Shown: piece after piece, positions 61,101-64,000 of the stretch
Layout of the letters: each line of letters opens with the position of its first letter
How positions within the stretch are numbered: the first letter of the stretch is position 1
Source: Drechslerella dactyloides
Lineage: Eukaryota; Ascomycota; Orbiliomycetes; Orbiliales; Orbiliaceae
Assembly (NCBI GenBank): GCA_020064725.1
Contig: JAGTWJ010000019.1
Coordinates: forward strand, 2,666,001-2,730,000
Direction: 5' to 3'
Length of the DNA stretch: 64,000 nt
Made by a program: the position numbers and the translations under genes
Notes under the pieces: generated by a model
Database searches by the model: none
Seen by the model: the letters and a program-made list of their open reading frames with translations, nothing else
What the model was told of the DNA's origin: nothing

Positions 61101-61804
61101 GTTAGTGTGACATTGTGGTCGCTGCGGGCGTCAGCGCTGGCCAGTTCACATGGATGTGCGTATGGTCGTCTCCGTACAGACAGACACAGCCTATCCAGGG
61201 ACGACATGACAGCACGACGGCATGCAAACTGGAATCATCTGCATTTCATATTTCAAGCTTTGACAATGCATTCACAGAAAAGTCCGCAATGAGAGAGAAG
61301 ATGTGTGTGTAGAGTGTATTGGATTATATTTTAAACAAGCCGAAATAAAAATAACTCGTATGTAAGTATTCTCCACCCACGACAAGCGCGAGCGAAACCG
61401 TAAAGAAAAAGCCCAACAAAGGAAACCCCGTATCATACAGCAGAACGTAGCTCGCTCCACCTAAACAAAGTCGACTCGAAACAACATTGATGCTGACGAT
61501 TGCAAGCTGAACTCCAAACCCATGCGCATCCACTAAGTCTAAACACCCATGTTTTCTTTTGTCGATGATCATAAGAAAGAAAAAAGACAGGAAAACCGCT
61601 ATGATAGCTCGAACGGTACCATTGCAAAACAAGAAGGCTGTGTGTATTATAAAGAAATAACCAACATATGAGCTTCGTTTTCGTAACCAGCACCAAATCG
61701 GCGCGATGTTTAACCGTAAAACTCCGTCAGAACGAAGAAACCATGAAAAATGAACTGTATTCTAGGAAAGAAAATAACGAAATGGATACCGCCTATGATT
61801 GATA
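55105..61804. other. Large intergenic region (6.7 kb)
   Basis: No coding gene, tRNA or transposon terminus was recognised. Features are only homopolymer runs (A runs at about 56406-56419 and 57333-57347) and short microsatellites. The rightmost 0.4 kb is the 3' flank of the aldolase gene. Confidence 0.45.
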
Positions 61805-62839
61805 TCATAGGGTTTCCTCCAGATCGATGATTTCCTGGAACGCACGTTCCCACTTGAGAGCTTCGTCGCTCGTCGGCTTTGGAAGCGGCTTCCTAGCGTA
61901 TCCTCCATATCCAAAGAACGTTTGCAGGCCGCTTTTGGTGCCTACGAGACCGCCTTGGATCGCTGCCCAGTCTCCGCGGGCAACAATGGCCTGGAGACGC
62001 TTGGCCTCCTTGATCTTGCCGGCGGCGTAAAGCTTGATGATGCTAACGCACGCCTTGGGGGCAATATTTGCCAGTCCTGCAATGACGCCGGAGCCGCCAG
62101 CTACGAGCGTCTGGAGCGTGAAGTCAGCGGATCCGCCCATCGCCATGAATCCGGGACCATGGTCGGTGGGGGTGATGGCGTTTGAAGCAGCTGCTACTCT
62201 AGCGAGCTTTCCGGAGTTTCCGCAAGTGAGCTTGCAACCAACAATGTTGGGGTGCTGGGCGAGCTTGGAGATAAAGTCTGAGTCCAGATCTAGTCCCGAG
62301 GCAGCTCCTGGGAAGTTGTAAATGAGAACTGGCAGTGGCGATTCTTCTGCGACGTCGCGGAAGTAGTCGTACAGATCCGTTGTGGACATGAGACTCTTGT
62401 AGTAGGCCGGAGGCAGGATCAGGACGTAATCGCCGCCAGAGAAGAGCGCCTCATGGCACAGCTCAATTGTCTCACGTGTGGACTGGGCACCGCAACCGAC
62501 AATTATGGGCATATCCTGGTAGCCAGCGTTATCCAGCGCCTCGCGCGTGGCAGCTGTGACCAGCTTTCTTTCTGAGTGGCTCAGGCTGACGGCCTCTCCG
62601 TTTGAACCCTGAGTTGTGATTCCAGCAACGCCGGCTTTGGCCATGCGGACTGCATGCTTCTTTATTGTGGGAATGTCCAAATCCTCGGACAGCTCATGGA
62701 AGAAGCATACCGTGGGGACGTACACACCGGGGACGAGCGGTCGATGGTTGTATGCACTGCCGTTGAGGTCAGTGTGGGCATGGAGAAGGCTGTTCGAGTA
62801 TCCATTGGTGGAATAGTGACCATTGGTGGTTGGAGACAT
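61805..62839 (-). CDS. Dihydrodipicolinate synthase-family aldolase
   Basis: Class I (Schiff-base) pyruvate-type aldolase. A single exon encodes 344 residues from the ATG at 62839. The barrel shows TTQGSNGEAVSLSHSER (family signature), the GCGAQSTRETIELC segment, the catalytic tyrosine in LIYNFPGAASG and the Schiff-base lysine in IVGCKLTCGNSGK. An N-terminal extension of about 35 residues before LVPGVYVPTVCFF is polar and has no clear targeting signal. Fungi do not make lysine through dihydrodipicolinate, so a catabolic role is more likely: 4-hydroxy-2-oxoglutarate aldolase, or a keto-deoxy sugar-acid aldolase such as those for L-rhamnonate or D-galacturonate. The sequence alone does not choose between them. 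Neighbours give no pathway hint. Confidence 0.9.
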   Translation of the reverse strand: MSPTTNGHYSTNGYSNSLLHAHTDLNGSAYNHRPLVPGVYVPTVCFFHELSEDLDIPTIKKHAVRMAKAGVAGITTQGSNGEAVSLSHSERKLVTAATREALDNAGYQDMPIIVGCGAQSTRETIELCHEALFSGGDYVLILPPAYYKSLMSTTDLYDYFRDVAEESPLPVLIYNFPGAASGLDLDSDFISKLAQHPNIVGCKLTCGNSGKLARVAAASNAITPTDHGPGFMAMGGSADFTLQTLVAGGSGVIAGLANIAPKACVSIIKLYAAGKIKEAKRLQAIVARGDWAAIQGGLVGTKSGLQTFFGYGGYARKPLPKPTSDEALKWERAFQEIIDLEETL

Positions 62840-64000
62840 TGTGGTGGTGGCGGTATGTGTTTTTATGCGAGAATCGCTCTCGAGATGAAAGATGGAAGAA
62901 TGATAACGAAAAATATAGAGGAATATATTAGAACAATGGAGCGTAACAAGAGGAGACTGGTCAAAGTCAAGCTTGATAGATGGTGTAAAGGCTGAAGCGT
63001 CAAGCCAGAGGGAGATTGAAACGAAATCGCTGGGGGAGGATGGCATCTTATATAAACGTCGAGGCATGCCGTTCGCTCTTTATCAACCAGGACAAGCAAG
63101 AGCACACAAGCTTGCCAGCCAACATCAAATGTGAAGCAAACCAATCCCTGGCAAGCGAGCTAGCTAGCTAGCTAGCTAGTGTCATTTCACGTAGGAGAGA
63201 AGCCGTGGGAAAGCAAAGCGAATGGAGCGAGAAAAGCAAATATCGCTAGTAGGAAAGAAAAGAAAGCATGCTGGGGAAGCTCAGGTAGGCCGTCACTCAG
63301 CCATGATGGTGATCCGATTGAAAGGGTGAGACATGCGAGAGTCGGCCAAGTATTCAGGTGCGGCGACAGTTGGGCAGGAAAAGGATGTTTTGCGAAAGCC
63401 CGAAGGCAGGCCGGAGGATGCCCCCCTGAGTCCCGGGGAGGTAGCGGTGCATTGCAGCGGAGTCTGCTAGGGCATTGGTGTGATTGTGGACAAAGTGCGT
63501 GTACCTGCTCAGAACAGTCAAGTTGAATGTCAATTCGACTAGCTCCTGGCTCGTAGGGCTTGGGGGCCGGGGTTGGCCTTAGTGTGGAGGTACAAAGCCC
63601 GGCGTTTCGGTGATGAGCGACAGCTGCATATGAACAGACGTCTTGTCTATTGTATTATCTCATGGTTAGCAATGCGAACATCTGCCTCGTCGTACAGAAT
63701 GTTGCACAGGCTTCTGTGCTCTGAATTCGTGTTTTTCCAGCGTGACCAACGGGAACCTGTCCTTCAAGTGCGACTCGTCGGTTGGGCTGCGCTTTGTCAC
63801 GGAGGTTGGCCGTGGGGGAAGTGGCGTGGAAGCTGGGGAAAGGCTTAACGCCTTTTACGCGGGACGTGGGTTTTCTAAAACCAGGAAAGTCATGTTGGAA
63901 GGAAACGCACGACAGCCTCCCTTCTCAGGTTTAGGCCCGGATCCCTCCCGATTTTGTTTTTAACAAAACATTTCTTGATAGTAATCAAGGAAAAGGTTGC
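62840..64000. promoter_or_regulatory. Upstream region of the aldolase gene and window end
   Basis: TATATAAG (minus strand) at 63047-63054 is a candidate TATA box 208 nt before the start codon. A perfect TAGC tetranucleotide run lies at 63158-63179. No gene was recognised in the last kilobase, though one could begin beyond the window. Confidence 0.45.
63158..63179 (+). repeat. AGCT/TAGC tetranucleotide run
   Basis: More than five perfect units. The unit is self-complementary, so the tract can fold back on itself. Confidence 0.9.

Overview
The window looks like nuclear DNA of a filamentous ascomycete (Pezizomycotina). Most protein genes carry short GT-AG introns, usually 50-100 nt. The gene set is typical of that group: a class IV chitin synthase, a Skt5/Chs4-like activator, a Pfa4-type palmitoyltransferase, a fungal HNH nuclease-like protein and a tRNA-Glu with an intron. 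I could not fix the genus. Gene density is low for such a fungus, with two intergenic stretches of almost 7 kb. Exon coordinates were assembled by hand from splice signals, reading phase and family motifs, and every multi-exon model listed closes in phase. || Layout. 0-2.6 kb: no gene seen. 2.6-5.4 kb: an F-box-like gene (-) divergent from homoserine dehydrogenase (+). 5.6-12.3 kb: an isochorismatase/allophanate-hydrolase-like fusion (-) divergent from an NCS1 nucleobase/allantoin-type permease (+), plausibly an uptake-plus-degradation pair for a urea-derived nitrogen compound; the fusion contains an apparent 5-nt microexon. 13.0-19.8 kb: tRNA-Glu, an HNH-type protein (+), an unrecognised acidic-repeat gene (-), then a gene-empty, AT-rich-looking stretch. 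19.9-23.9 kb: a low-complexity nuclear protein with a tentative SAS4-like C-terminus and a 232-residue unknown, both (-). || 24.2-43.7 kb holds three genes that act on one enzyme in yeast: Pfa4 palmitoyltransferase (-), class IV chitin synthase (Chs3 type, -) and the Skt5/Chs4-type activator with a CaaX end (+). A single-pass Cys-rich membrane protein (-) lies between them. || 44.4-55.1 kb: a tiny two-exon gene (-), a Zrc1/Cot1-type zinc transporter (+), a UPF0538 (C2orf76-like) protein (-), a polo-like kinase (-) and an OPA3-like mitochondrial protein (+). 55.1-61.8 kb: no gene seen. 61.8-62.8 kb: a dihydrodipicolinate-synthase-family aldolase (-). The rest is upstream or intergenic sequence.
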